A stretch of 64,000 nt of DNA from Alphaproteobacteria bacterium (GCA_020632795.1 JACKEV010000027.1:1-64000); one strand, 5' to 3'; shown: positions 50,545 to 59,044, numbered from the stretch's first letter. A program made the numbers and translations. Notes: a model not told the origin generated them from the sequence alone.

Positions 50545-51096
50545 ATGCGCGCTGCACTCCTGCTCTCCCTCGCGCTGCCGGGCTGCGCGCTGTTCAGCTC
50601 CGGTCAGCCCGAGGGCAACTGGCTCGTCACCATCACCCAGACCAGCTACGTCTGCGACGGTGAGGACATCGACATCCCCACCGAGCCGTGGCAGATGATC
50701 ATCACCAGCTACCGGGCGGCGGACGGCGCCTACGTGATGAACGTGGACGGCGTCCTGCTCACCGGCACCGGCGACGGCGACGGCTTCAACGTCTCCTACC
50801 GCGACACGGTGCGCTACAGCGACCCGGAGTGCGCCGAGCAGACCGAGACCGGCAGCCTTACCCTGCGCGGCCGCTGGGGCGACGACACCTCGTTCTCCGG
50901 CCAGGCCATCAGCGAATACAACGAGGCCATGAGCGACTGCTACGGCATCACCGACGAGACCGGCTGCACCGACACCTACGAGGCCACCGGCGTGCTGCTG
51001 TCCAGCACCAGCAAGGACCACGTGGTCGAGGGCGTCGGCGGTCGCAGCCTGATCGGCAGCCTGCCCGGAGCCAGCGGCGGCGGGGGCTATCCCTGA
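50545..51096 (+). CDS. Small lipoprotein, second of a tandem pair
   Basis: 183 residues from 50545: MRAALLLSLALPGCALFSSG, lipobox Cys14. It shares with its neighbour the stretch EGNWLVTITQ/EGSWLFQADR, YRAADGAYVMNVDGVLL/YKAADGSYVVGADAMLI and RGRWGDDTSFSGQAI/RGSWDGVGLVGTM, so the pair arose by duplication. The tail is Gly/Ser rich (GSLPGASGGGGYP). GGAGG in the end of the upstream gene is the likely SD. Followed by the Fur-box promoter. Confidence 0.7.
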   Translation: MRAALLLSLALPGCALFSSGQPEGNWLVTITQTSYVCDGEDIDIPTEPWQMIITSYRAADGAYVMNVDGVLLTGTGDGDGFNVSYRDTVRYSDPECAEQTETGSLTLRGRWGDDTSFSGQAISEYNEAMSDCYGITDETGCTDTYEATGVLLSSTSKDHVVEGVGGRSLIGSLPGASGGGGYP

Positions 51097-51124
51097 TCTC
51101 CGCTTGACGTCTGCGGCGTGAGGA

Positions 51125-51159
51125 CTCATACTGATATTGATTTTCAATATCAGTATGAG
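51125..51159. promoter_or_regulatory. Fur box: perfect 16-bp inverted repeat
   Basis: CTCATACTGATATTGA (51125-51140), TTT, TCAATATCAGTATGAG (51144-51159). The central 19 bases (51133-51151) match the Fur consensus GATAATGATAATCATTATC at 15 of 19 positions. It ends seven bases before the ATG of a siderophore-interacting protein gene and overlaps its SD (GAGG), so iron-loaded Fur would block transcription or initiation. It is strikingly AT-rich against the surroundings. Confidence 0.8.
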
Positions 51160-51165
51160 GTGCCC

Positions 51166-51894
51166 ATGTTCACAGAGCGCGTGGCGGAGCAGGCGGTCCG
51201 CGTCTTCGGTCAGGCGGTCACCGTCACCGAGGTGGAGGTCCTCTCGGCGCGGCTTCGGCGTCTCCGGCTGTCCGGCGACGCCGTGCGGCGCATGGACTGG
51301 TCGCCCGGCCACAAGATCAAGCTGCACGTCGGCGGCGGCGTGATGCGCAGCTACACCCCGGCCCGGGTGGACCTGGAGGCCGGCTGGATGGACGTGGTCT
51401 TCTACCTCCACGGAAGCGGACCGGCGTCGGACTGGGCCACGGCGGCTGAGGTGGGCGCCTCCAGCGTCTTCCTGGGGCCCAAGCGCAGCATGGCCGGCGC
51501 GGGGGAGCCGATGGCGCAGGCCCTGTTCCTGGGGGACGAGACCACGCTGGGGCTCGCGGTCGCGCTGCTGGAGGCGCTGCCCGAGGGTGTCGCGGTCACC
51601 GGGGCGATCGAGCTGGCGCCCGAGGACGCCCCGGCCCTCGCGGCCCTGGGGCTCCCCCTGCACGCCGCGCCCCGGGCGGGCGGCTACGGCGCGGCCCTGC
51701 TGCGGTGGTTGGAGGCCGCGCCGCTGCCCGAGGGGATGGTCTGGCTCTCCGGGGAGGCCGACAGCGTGCTGACCCTGCGGGACGCCCTGCTCGCCCGCGG
51801 CCTGAGGCGGTCGCAGCTCAGGATCAAGCCGTACTGGAGCACGCGGGGGTCCGCGCACCGGAAGACGCTGGAGCGGACGGCGCTGCGAGGGTGA
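51166..51894 (+). CDS. Siderophore-interacting flavoprotein (ferric-siderophore reductase)
   Basis: 242 residues, SIP/ViuB-type ferredoxin-reductase fold. The FAD motif is MRSYTPARVDL (R-x-Y-T at 61-64), followed by VVFYLHGSGPASDWA and SSVFLGPKRSM (the G-P-x-x-x family loop). The NAD-side domain has ALFLGDETTLGLAVALLEAL, and the C-terminal IKPYWSTRGS corresponds to the family YW-x-x-G. It would reduce Fe(III)-siderophores in the cytoplasm and release iron. The start at 51166 places the Fur box directly upstream; a longer frame would translate through the operator. Regulation by Fur is inferred with good support. No siderophore biosynthesis or uptake genes are adjacent. Confidence 0.88.
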   Translation: MFTERVAEQAVRVFGQAVTVTEVEVLSARLRRLRLSGDAVRRMDWSPGHKIKLHVGGGVMRSYTPARVDLEAGWMDVVFYLHGSGPASDWATAAEVGASSVFLGPKRSMAGAGEPMAQALFLGDETTLGLAVALLEALPEGVAVTGAIELAPEDAPALAALGLPLHAAPRAGGYGAALLRWLEAAPLPEGMVWLSGEADSVLTLRDALLARGLRRSQLRIKPYWSTRGSAHRKTLERTALRG

Positions 51895-51903
51895 GGGGCG
51901 TCC

Positions 51904-53442
51904 TCAGTCCGACGACGACGGGTCCACGTACCCCAGCGCTTTGAGCTGCTCCAGCTGCGCCGCATCCAACTCGACGCCTTCACCCTCGCCCTCGACCCGC
52001 GCCCCCAGCCACGCCGCCGCGCGGGCCTCCAGGGGCGCGACCCAGTCGGCCTCGCCGTAGACCGAGCGGGCCTCGGCCGGGTCGGCGGAGAGGTCGTAGG
52101 CCTCGTGGACGCCATCGGAGGACAGCAGCAGCTTGTGCGGGCCGTCCACGTAGGCCCGGCGGACCTTGTCGAAGCGCTCCTTGAGCTTGGGGTAGCCCAG
52201 GTCGCGGTGCCGGGCGTAGTACTGCTCGCTGACCTGGAGGTCCGTGGTGGCGGCCTCCGGCGCCAGGGGCTCCAGGCCGAGCGCGGCCAGCAGCAGCTCC
52301 GGCACATCCTGGGTCTGGATCGGGCGCGGGTCCGGCCCCGGTGTGAAGCCCGGCCCCCGGATCATCAGCGGCACCCGGATGACCTCCTCGTACACGTCCT
52401 TGGAGTGCTCCAGCAGGCTGTGCTCCCCCAGGAACTCCCCGTGGTCGGAGAGCACGATGGTGTAGTCGTCGGGGCCGTGCCCCAGGGCCTCGAGCTGGTC
52501 GAGCAGCCGCCCCACCTGGGCGTCCAGCCAGCGCACCTCGGCGTCGTAGGCCTCCTGCCAGGTGGCCAGCTCCCGCCCTCTGGCGGGCCGCTTCCCGGAC
52601 ATCACCGCCACCCGGGCCTTGTCCCACCGGCCCCGCTGGTGGTCTCGCCAGAACGGCGCGCTCGGCAGCAGCTTGGGCATGATGCGCTCGGGGTGGGCGG
52701 TGTAGCCCTCCCGGGGCACCCACGGGGTGTGGGCGTCCATGTAGTTCAGGAACAGGAACAGCGGCCGGTCGGCGGGCGCCTGCCGCAGGGCCTCCTCGGC
52801 CAGCCCGGTCATCCGGTCGGCCTGGGGGTAGTTCGCCACCACGCCCGCGGCCAGGTCCCGGCACAGCCACAGGTCGAAGCCCCGGTTCATGCCCCAGGTC
52901 CGGTCCAGGAACGCCTTGTTCGCGGCCAGGCCGACCGTGCGCCAGCCAGCCGCGCCCAGGCGCTCGGCCAGGGTCGGTGGGCCCGCGGCCGGGAGCCGGA
53001 ACGCCTTGGTCTCCGCGTCGGAGGGGCTGCCCCGGGCGCCGTGCTCGATGGGGTGGCGCCCGGTGAACAGCGAGCCGTGGGCCGGCAGGGTCCACGCCCC
53101 GGTGGAGCGCATCTCGGTGTAGACCCGCGCGCCTGCGGCGAAGGCGTCGAGGTTCGGGGTCAGGCCGTCGGTGCTCCCGTAGGCCCCCAGTCGGTCCGCC
53201 CGCAGGGTGTCCAGCACGATCAGCACCACCGAGGGGCCCTCCCGGGCGGGGCGCGTGTCCGCCTCGGCCACCCGGGTCAGCCCCTCGCGCAGCTTCATCA
53301 GGTCCCGCTCCAGCTCGGCGGTCTCCAGGGTGACGGGCACGGGCACGGTGCGCGCCGGGCGGCCGGCCTTGCGGGGCGGTGGGTCCCCGCCGCTGCAGGC
53401 CAGGGCCAGGGCGAACAGCAGGATCGCGACCCCGCGCCGCAT
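51904..53442 (-). CDS. Sulfatase-like lipoprotein (active-looking member of a pair)
   Basis: 512 residues from 53442: MRRGVAILLFALALACSGG, lipobox Cys16. The metal ligand strands are LIVLDTLRADRLGAYG and IVLSDHGEFLGEHSLLEHSK; the family His is in FLNYMDAHTPWVPR. The active-site strand is STGAWTLPAHGSLFTGRHPI, with Thr-Leu-Pro-Ala-His where formylglycine enzymes have C/S-x-P-x-R. An envelope phosphodiesterase, transferase or unusual sulfatase is possible. The start overlaps the stop of the upstream pseudo-sulfatase gene by 1 nt; both share a C-terminal block (HKLLLSSDGVHEAYDLSADP here). Confidence 0.82.
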   Translation of the reverse strand: MRRGVAILLFALALACSGGDPPPRKAGRPARTVPVPVTLETAELERDLMKLREGLTRVAEADTRPAREGPSVVLIVLDTLRADRLGAYGSTDGLTPNLDAFAAGARVYTEMRSTGAWTLPAHGSLFTGRHPIEHGARGSPSDAETKAFRLPAAGPPTLAERLGAAGWRTVGLAANKAFLDRTWGMNRGFDLWLCRDLAAGVVANYPQADRMTGLAEEALRQAPADRPLFLFLNYMDAHTPWVPREGYTAHPERIMPKLLPSAPFWRDHQRGRWDKARVAVMSGKRPARGRELATWQEAYDAEVRWLDAQVGRLLDQLEALGHGPDDYTIVLSDHGEFLGEHSLLEHSKDVYEEVIRVPLMIRGPGFTPGPDPRPIQTQDVPELLLAALGLEPLAPEAATTDLQVSEQYYARHRDLGYPKLKERFDKVRRAYVDGPHKLLLSSDGVHEAYDLSADPAEARSVYGEADWVAPLEARAAAWLGARVEGEGEGVELDAAQLEQLKALGYVDPSSSD

Positions 53443-54863
53443 CACCGGGCTCCTTGGAAGCCGGAGGCGGTCTGGGCCCACGCGGCGGCCTCGTCGCGCA
53501 GCCCGTCCACCCAGTCGGCCCCGCGCACCGGGTCCTGCTCATGGGGGTCGCGGGTGAGGTCGTAGGCCTCGTGCCGCTGGTCCGAGGAGAGCAGCAGCTT
53601 GCGGCCGCCGTTTACGAAAGCCCGACGGGATCGGGCAAAGCGACGACCGTAGATCGGCTGGCGGTCCGGGCCCAGCGCCCCGTGCAGCTCGGCCACCCGG
53701 GTGCCCGGCGGCGGGGTGAGGCGGGGCGCGGGCAGGCCCGGCAGGCCCAGCGCGTCGAGCAACAGGCCGGGCAGGTCGATCAGGCTCAGGGGTGTGTCCA
53801 CCTGGCCCGGCGCGAAGCCGGGGCCCCGCGCCAGCACGGGCACGGCGAGGGCCTCCTGGTAGACGTCCAGCCCCCAGCCCAGGAGCTGGTGCTCCCCCAG
53901 GTACTGCCCGTGGGAGCCCACGATGAGCACGAGGTCGCCGTCGTCCAGGCCCGCGCCCTCGGTCAGGAGCTGCGCGAGCTGGGCGTCGAGGAAGCACAGC
54001 TCCGAGCCGTACGCCGTCGACCAGGCGTCCAGCTCGGCGGGGGTGGGCATGCGGTGCCGCCCCAGGATGCGGGCGCGGGTCTGCCGGAAGTCCCGCCGGG
54101 TGCGCAGCATGCCGCCGGGCGGCAGGGCCTCGGGGGCCTCCACCGGGGCCTCGCAGTAGCCGTCGCGTATGACCCAGGGCAGCTCGGCGTCGGCGTAGAC
54201 CACCTGCAGGAACACCGGCGCGTCCCCGCGCGCCTCCAGCGCGGCGAGGGCCAGCGCGGTGATCCGGTCGCCCTGGGCGTAGGGCAGGTTCTCGTCGGCC
54301 GGAGCGAGCTGGCTGTCCACCACCACGTCGAAGCCCTGGTCCAGGCCCAACCCGGCCAGGCTGCGGGCCGCCGACAGCATCACGGTGCGGTAGCCGGCCT
54401 CCTGCAGCCGCTCGGCCAGGGTGGTCCGCTCCTCGGGCAGGGTGCGCATCACGCCCAGCGGGGAGAGGATGGCGCCGTGCTCGCCGGGCAGCAGGCCGGT
54501 GGCCAGGCTGGCCAGGCTGGCGTGCAGGTAGGGGGCCGGGGCCAGCACGTCGGTGAACACCGCCGCGTCCTCAGCCCACGCGGCGGTGGCCGAGCCCGGC
54601 GCGGGGAAGCGATCCGCGCGCGCGCCGCCGAGCACGATGAGCACGACGTCGGGGAGGTCCGCCGCCGCGTCCCGGGCCGGGGCGACCCGCAGGGCCTCGT
54701 CCAGGGAGAGCCGGTCGTCCGCGCGGGCCAGCTCGTCGACCACCAGGGGCTGGATGCCGGCCTGGGCGCGCAGGTGGGCGTTCAGCAGCCACCCGACGTG
54801 GGCGACCGCGGCCAGGCAGGCCAGGCCGAAGAGGAGGTCGTGGAGCCGCATCCCCAACGGCAT
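53442..54863 (-). CDS. Pseudo-sulfatase (catalytic residues lost)
   Basis: 473 residues with a signal anchor (HDLLFGLACLAAVAHVGWLL). It follows the downstream sulfatase-like paralogue strand by strand, but the ligand positions are changed: VLDTLRAD is VLGGARAD, TLPAH is YLHAS, NYMDAHTPW is VYADAELPW, and SDHGEFLGEH is GSHGQYLGEH. The C-terminal block (RKLLLSSDQRHEAYDLTRDP) is well kept. Loss of the Asp, nucleophile and His ligands points to a non-catalytic partner rather than neutral decay, because the frame is intact. It lies 1 nt after the patatin stop and is coupled to it. Confidence 0.75.
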   Translation of the reverse strand: MPLGMRLHDLLFGLACLAAVAHVGWLLNAHLRAQAGIQPLVVDELARADDRLSLDEALRVAPARDAAADLPDVVLIVLGGARADRFPAPGSATAAWAEDAAVFTDVLAPAPYLHASLASLATGLLPGEHGAILSPLGVMRTLPEERTTLAERLQEAGYRTVMLSAARSLAGLGLDQGFDVVVDSQLAPADENLPYAQGDRITALALAALEARGDAPVFLQVVYADAELPWVIRDGYCEAPVEAPEALPPGGMLRTRRDFRQTRARILGRHRMPTPAELDAWSTAYGSELCFLDAQLAQLLTEGAGLDDGDLVLIVGSHGQYLGEHQLLGWGLDVYQEALAVPVLARGPGFAPGQVDTPLSLIDLPGLLLDALGLPGLPAPRLTPPPGTRVAELHGALGPDRQPIYGRRFARSRRAFVNGGRKLLLSSDQRHEAYDLTRDPHEQDPVRGADWVDGLRDEAAAWAQTASGFQGAR

Positions 54864-54864
54864 A

Positions 54865-55614
54865 TCACGCCAGCCAGTCCTCGTTGCGGCGGGCGAAGTC
54901 CTCGGCCGCCGCCCGCCCGATGTCGAAGCAGGCCAGGGTGCGCGCCCGGTCGAATTCGAAGCTGCGCAGCGGCAGGGCCTCGGGGGGGTGGAGCACCCGC
55001 ACGGCGTCGGGGACAGGGAAGACCCGGGGCCGCAGCAGGTCCCCGAGCAGCCGCCCGTGGGGGTCGGCGACCACGGCCAGCGCCCGCCGCGCCCCCAGGG
55101 CCAGCACGTCGCGCACCGGCACCCGCTCGACCCAGGCGCCGTCCACCCCCAGCCCCCCGTCGAGGCGGACCGGCCGGGCGTAGGGGCCCGGGATGTAGCA
55201 CGACGCCAGGATGACCCGGGCGGCGGAGACGTCGTGCTCGTGGGTGTACACCCGTCGCACCCGACCCCGCAGGGTGAGCCGGGTGACCGGGATGGCCAGG
55301 GGGAGGTCCGCCTCGGAGAGCTTCTGGTCCCCGACCCAGGTGTCCAGCGCCTCCTGCAGGATATGGCTCATCATGAACGGCCAGCGCAGCCGCAGCAGCC
55401 GGGCGGGCTGGAACACGGCGGTCTCGCCCAGCAGCGCGGTCCAGGCCTCCCGCAGGGTGTCGACCCGGTGGGTGGCGACCGCCGCGGCCACCAGGGCGCC
55501 CGAGCTGGCCCCGGCGACCGCCCCGAAGCGCACCCCCCGCTCGCTGAACCACTCGATCGCCCCGACGTGGAAGGCCGCCCGGCAGGCCGAGCCCTCGAAG
55601 GCGATCCCCAGCAC
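54865..55614 (-). CDS. Patatin-like phospholipase
   Basis: 249 residues from a GTG at 55614, giving MLGIAFEGSACRAAFHVG. The oxyanion region is FEGSACRAAF, the nucleophile is S37 in GASSG (35-39), and the dyad Asp lies in GLGVDGAWVERVPV (D-G-A). No signal peptide, so it is cytoplasmic or membrane-associated. It would hydrolyse phospholipids or acyl esters. The start overlaps the stop of the membrane-anchored gene upstream by 1 nt; the much longer in-frame reading past it is not a real gene. It is the second gene of the 55976-51904 operon. Confidence 0.82.
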   Translation of the reverse strand: MLGIAFEGSACRAAFHVGAIEWFSERGVRFGAVAGASSGALVAAAVATHRVDTLREAWTALLGETAVFQPARLLRLRWPFMMSHILQEALDTWVGDQKLSEADLPLAIPVTRLTLRGRVRRVYTHEHDVSAARVILASCYIPGPYARPVRLDGGLGVDGAWVERVPVRDVLALGARRALAVVADPHGRLLGDLLRPRVFPVPDAVRVLHPPEALPLRSFEFDRARTLACFDIGRAAAEDFARRNEDWLA

Positions 55615-55976
55615 TACTTGACGAAGCCCACGAGCTGGGCCTCGTCGCACTCCCACCACTCCGGGTCCAGGACGGGGAAGCCCTTGACGTCGTGGTAGCC
55701 GCGCAGCCGGATGACGTCGCCCTCGCGCACGGCGGCCAGGGAGGTGTCGTAGCCCTCGCAGTCGAAGCCGTCGTCGAAGATGATCGCGAACTGGTTGAGC
55801 TGCCGGGTGTCCTCGTTCCGGGAGTTGAAGCCGCCCTTCCGGAAGGTGGCGATGCGCATCACCGTGCCCTCGTGGTCGATGGGGAAGAGCCGGGTCAGCA
55901 GGAAGCGGGCCTTCCAGGCGACGACGGGCAGGGCGAGGAGGGCCAGGAGGACGAGGATCTTGGCTTTCCAGGACAT
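55614..55976 (-). CDS. Membrane-anchored small protein (OB-like domain)
   Basis: 120 residues: signal anchor MSWKAKILVLLALLALPVVA, then a periplasmic domain with beta strands (HEGTVMRIATFRKGGFNSRN, GDVIRLRGYHDVKGFPVLDP) suggesting a small OB or SH3-type barrel. Two Cys (DCEGYD and WECDEA) could pair. It is the first gene of the operon with patatin and the two sulfatase-like genes. A TAGTAT hexamer lies 20 bp upstream. No family recognised. Confidence 0.65.
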   Translation of the reverse strand: MSWKAKILVLLALLALPVVAWKARFLLTRLFPIDHEGTVMRIATFRKGGFNSRNEDTRQLNQFAIIFDDGFDCEGYDTSLAAVREGDVIRLRGYHDVKGFPVLDPEWWECDEAQLVGFVK

Positions 55977-55996
55977 GGGCGGCTCCGACGGTGCCC

Positions 55997-56002
55997 ATAC
56001 TA
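55997..56002 (-). promoter_or_regulatory. Candidate -10 of the patatin/sulfatase operon
   Basis: TAGTAT on the minus strand, 20 bp before the ATG at 55976, in the only intergenic gap (54 bp) between this operon and the upstream lipoprotein gene. Confidence 0.4.
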
Positions 56003-56030
56003 CGCTGGACGCCGAGGGGTATTGCCGGGG

Positions 56031-57308
56031 CTACTCCAGCCGCTGGTGGCGCGGCTGCTTGTCGGTCCACCAGCGCAGCATCAGCGGACGGGCCTCCGCG
56101 GGGATCGGGGCGTCCACCGCGACCCGCATCTTCAGGTCGGTCGGCGCGCCGGGGGGGAGGCCCGCAGCCCACACCGGGTCCTCCGCGTCGGCGGGGACCA
56201 CGGGCCAGAGCTGGCCGCCCGCGCCCAGGACGGACATGTCCTCGATGGGGTCGAGGATGCCGGTGAAGGAGACCAGGGCCACAGGCTCGGGGCCGCCGTT
56301 GGTGACGGTCAGGGTGAGGAGGCAGTCCGAGGGGTCGGGGCAGATGGGGGTCTGCACGGTCGCCGTCAGGCGATCGCCCAGCGCGATCGGGGTGTCCGGG
56401 GCGGGGGCGGAGGCGTAGAGATCGGCGACGGCGGCGGTGAGCGCGGCGTCGAAGCGGGCGCGCAGGGCGGACCAGGCCTCGGCGCGGGCGCGGACCCGGG
56501 GGTCGTCCCAGCCCACCAGGCTGGCCGCCTGGCGCAGCGCCAGGTCGGGGCGGGGGTCGCGGGGCTCAGCGCCCAGGTCCTTGCGTTGGAGGTCGGGTTT
56601 CCAGGACTTGTCGTGGTAGGTCAGCCCCTTGTCCGCCGCCTGGAGCGCGCCGGCCACCAGGCCCTCCACCGCGTCCCGGGCCAGCGCCGAGCAGGTCGCC
56701 CGCGCCTTGGCGCCGGTCATCGTGAGGGGCAGGGTGTCCGCGTAGTCCGCGCCGATGGTCTCGATGTGGTCCCGGCTGAGCAGGTCGCGGTCCCAGACGT
56801 CCAGCTCCACCCGGTCGCCGGGCTTGAGGGTGACGAGGGGCGCGGAGACGATGGCCGCGTCGACGTTGTGGTGGGCGTCGCCCCGGGTGCGGGGGCCCCG
56901 GGTGGATGCGTCGGCGCCGACGCCCAGGTAGGCGGTCAGGTCGGGCTTGTTCTCCGTCTCGAACGGGCCGATCTGAATCTTGATGCCGTCGAAGAAGGTC
57001 GCGCGCACCTCACACAGGAGGATCGCGTCCTGGAGGGGGCCGCCCTTGGGGCCCTCGGCGGTGGCGCGGGCGTACAGCTCGGCGCGGCTGGGGGGCTGGG
57101 GGGCGTAGAGGGGCTCGAAGGCCTCCAGCCAGTCGGGCGCCGCGGCCAGGCTGGCGGCCGGGGTGCCCAGCGTCGGGGGCAGCGGATCCGTGGGCGTCGC
57201 TTCCGTGAGGTAGATCTCATCGGCATCATCCTCGATCTGGCCGAGATCCATGCTGCAGGCCAGCGCGAGGCCCAGGGTGGCGCCGAGGGTGAGGGGGAGG
57301 GGTCTCAT
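56031..57308 (-). CDS. Lipoprotein of unknown function, coupled to a GAF gene
   Basis: 425 residues: MRPLPLTLGATLGLALACSM, lipobox Cys18. Mature part: an acidic linker, a region with FFDGIKIQIGPFETENKPDL and VTLKPGDRVELDVWDRDLLS (C2-like or beta-sandwich), a helical middle, and a C-terminal Ig-like domain (TVTNGGPEPVALVSFTGILD). Cys pairs at CPDPSDC. Its ATG overlaps the stop of the upstream GAF-domain gene (ATGA). A much longer in-frame reading extends to 59195 through other genes and is rejected. Confidence 0.7.
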   Translation of the reverse strand: MRPLPLTLGATLGLALACSMDLGQIEDDADEIYLTEATPTDPLPPTLGTPAASLAAAPDWLEAFEPLYAPQPPSRAELYARATAEGPKGGPLQDAILLCEVRATFFDGIKIQIGPFETENKPDLTAYLGVGADASTRGPRTRGDAHHNVDAAIVSAPLVTLKPGDRVELDVWDRDLLSRDHIETIGADYADTLPLTMTGAKARATCSALARDAVEGLVAGALQAADKGLTYHDKSWKPDLQRKDLGAEPRDPRPDLALRQAASLVGWDDPRVRARAEAWSALRARFDAALTAAVADLYASAPAPDTPIALGDRLTATVQTPICPDPSDCLLTLTVTNGGPEPVALVSFTGILDPIEDMSVLGAGGQLWPVVPADAEDPVWAAGLPPGAPTDLKMRVAVDAPIPAEARPLMLRWWTDKQPRHQRLE

Positions 57309-58159
57309 TCTACGGTGAACCCGACCCGGGCGCCGAGCCGGGTCGCGAGGCGGGCGGCGATGATCTGGGCGGCGGAGAGGTGCCACTCCTCGAAGGCCAC
57401 GGCGCCGAAGGGGTTGAGCAGCTCGACGCAGCCGAAGGTCTGGCCGCTGGCGCGGATGGGCACGGCGAGCAGGGCCTGGGTGGTGTAGCCGCTGGCCTGG
57501 TCCACGCGGGCGTAGTGGCGGGGGTCCTGGCTGGCCTCGCGCAGGATGAGGGCGGTGCCGCTGCGGGTGCAGAGGCCCGCGATGCCGGCGTCGGGGGGGA
57601 TGCGGCGGCCCTGGACGGTGGCGGCGCGGGGGCCCCGGGCGGCGACGAAGTCCAGGCCGTCGTCGCTGAGGAGCAGCACCGCGCCGGACTCGGCGGGCAC
57701 GTGGCGCATGAGCAGGCCGAGGGCCAGGTCGGCGGCGGCGGCGGGGTCGGGGGCGCGCAGCAGCGCGCTGGCTTCGCCGCGCAGGGCGTCGAGGTCGGCC
57801 CGGGAGGCGGCGCGGAAGGCGGCGGAGGCGAGGGGATCGGGGGCGTCGACGGGGGCGGCGTCCTGGAGCGCGACCTCGGGGGAGCGGGTCAGCCGGGGGC
57901 GCTCGGGGGTGGGGAGCTGCACGGCGGCGGCGGTGGGCTCGGGGGTGTGGGTGTCGGGCAGCTCGCGGACGGTGAAGATGCGCCCGCTGTCGGGGTCGCG
58001 GACGGTGACGAGCCCGGCGTCGTCCAGGTCGCAGACCACCCGGGAGAGGCTGTCGCTGGACAGGCCCAGGCCACCCAGGCCCGAGCCCAGCGCCGACATC
58101 CAGTTCCGGGCCTCGACCTGCTGCTGCTCCGGTCCGCTGGCGATTTCGAAGAGGGGCAC
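57305..58159 (-). CDS. GAF-domain protein
   Basis: 284 residues from a GTG with a strong SD (GGAGG, seven bases upstream). Residues 1-65 form a small domain with SLSRVVCDLDDAGLVTVRDP. A Pro-rich linker leads to helices and a GAF domain at about 150-280: ESGAVLLLSDDGLDFVAARG, GIAGLCTRSGTALILREASQ, YARVDQASGYTTQALLAVPI, TFGCVELLNPFGAVAF, which is the canonical order. It should bind a small ligand and act in signalling; no output domain is present. Coupled to the lipoprotein gene downstream. Confidence 0.82.
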   Translation of the reverse strand: MPLFEIASGPEQQQVEARNWMSALGSGLGGLGLSSDSLSRVVCDLDDAGLVTVRDPDSGRIFTVRELPDTHTPEPTAAAVQLPTPERPRLTRSPEVALQDAAPVDAPDPLASAAFRAASRADLDALRGEASALLRAPDPAAAADLALGLLMRHVPAESGAVLLLSDDGLDFVAARGPRAATVQGRRIPPDAGIAGLCTRSGTALILREASQDPRHYARVDQASGYTTQALLAVPIRASGQTFGCVELLNPFGAVAFEEWHLSAAQIIAARLATRLGARVGFTVE

Positions 58160-58176
58160 GGGGAACCTCCGGGGGG

Positions 58177-58182
58177 AGTCTA
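58177..58182 (-). promoter_or_regulatory. Candidate -10 of the GAF gene
   Basis: TAGACT on the minus strand, 17 bp before the GTG at 58159. The same hexamer follows hemE at 15956-15961 on the plus strand. Confidence 0.35.
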
Positions 58183-58228
58183 ACGTGGCGGAGGCGGCCC
58201 GAAGGACACGACGACGTCAGAGCGGGCC

Positions 58229-58588
58229 TCATTCCCGCTGGATCACGAAGCGACCGCCGTCGCGGACCGCGGCCTCCAACAGGGAGAGCAGCGCCTCGCG
58301 GAACGCCGCGAGGGTGTCGTCCGGGCGCGTGACGCGGGCCTGCCGCAGCATGCAGAGGGTGCCCCCAGGGTCCGGGTCGACCCACTCGTGCGCCTCGTGC
58401 CACCCGGTGCAGAGGTGGTGGTGCAGCGCGAGGCCGGTCCAGCCGGACGCGGTCGGCTCCACCCCCTCCATCAGCATGTCGAACCAGCCCTCCCAGGCGT
58501 GGAGGCTCGACGCGGCGCCGTTCGGGGAGCGGTGCGTGAAGAACAGCTCGGGTTCGCCTTCGAAGCCGGTGGTGAAGTCGTGGGTCAT
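58229..58588 (-). CDS. Putative immunity-type small protein
   Basis: 119 residues, acidic, no signal peptide: MTHDFTTGFEGEPELFFTHR, then AWEGWFDMLMEGVEPTASGW and LALHHHLCTGWHEAHEWV. His/Trp rich with no catalytic pattern. It is the last gene of a minus-strand array of small, lower-GC genes with little spacing (9 bp after the previous stop). Its size, charge and context fit an immunity protein, but no family is recognised. Confidence 0.55.
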   Translation of the reverse strand: MTHDFTTGFEGEPELFFTHRSPNGAASSLHAWEGWFDMLMEGVEPTASGWTGLALHHHLCTGWHEAHEWVDPDPGGTLCMLRQARVTRPDDTLAAFREALLSLLEAAVRDGGRFVIQRE

Positions 58589-58597
58589 GGGCGTCTT

Positions 58598-59044
58598 TCA
58601 GTCGTCGTGAGCGGAGGAGTCCCAGGTGCAGCGGCGGACCAGCGGGGGGAGCGGCCTGGGCTCCCTGGTGCAGTCGTGAAGCGAGAAACACACGCACGAA
58701 TCGGATGCGCTGAAGAAGCCACCCAGGGAGGCATCTGCGCCGAGGCTGCACAAGGTGACGTGGGCTCCGGTGTTGTTCAGGATCCTCTCGTAGTGCAGCG
58801 GGTTCTCGAAGACGTCGTTGACGAGCTTGTGCGAGTCGCGGACCCAGAGCCGCTCGAGCCGGTCCGGAAAGGCGCCGTAGTTGACGTTGTAGCTGCACGC
58901 CTTGCGCATGTTGACCTCCAGGATCGCGTGGTTCAGCCGACGCGCGTTCTCCTCGCCGCCGTGCACGCCAGAGCGCCCCAGGGTGCAGGACGCAGGGATG
59001 GGGATCGCGAGGAGGCCGGTGAGCAGGAGGTAGGTGAGCCTCAT
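58598..59044 (-). CDS. Exported Cys-rich small protein of the immunity array
   Basis: 148 residues: a lipoprotein-type signal MRLTYLLLTGLLAIPIPASC, then a short helical region (ENARRLNHAILEVNMRKACS), YGAFPDRLERLWV and several Cys (VTLCSL, DSCVCFSLHDC, RRCTWD). The order resembles the mature part of the membrane protein at 59287. The ATG overlaps the stop of the MafI-like gene (ATGA). It could protect against a toxin acting in the periplasm; this is inference. Confidence 0.55.
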   Translation of the reverse strand: MRLTYLLLTGLLAIPIPASCTLGRSGVHGGEENARRLNHAILEVNMRKACSYNVNYGAFPDRLERLWVRDSHKLVNDVFENPLHYERILNNTGAHVTLCSLGADASLGGFFSASDSCVCFSLHDCTREPRPLPPLVRRCTWDSSAHDD

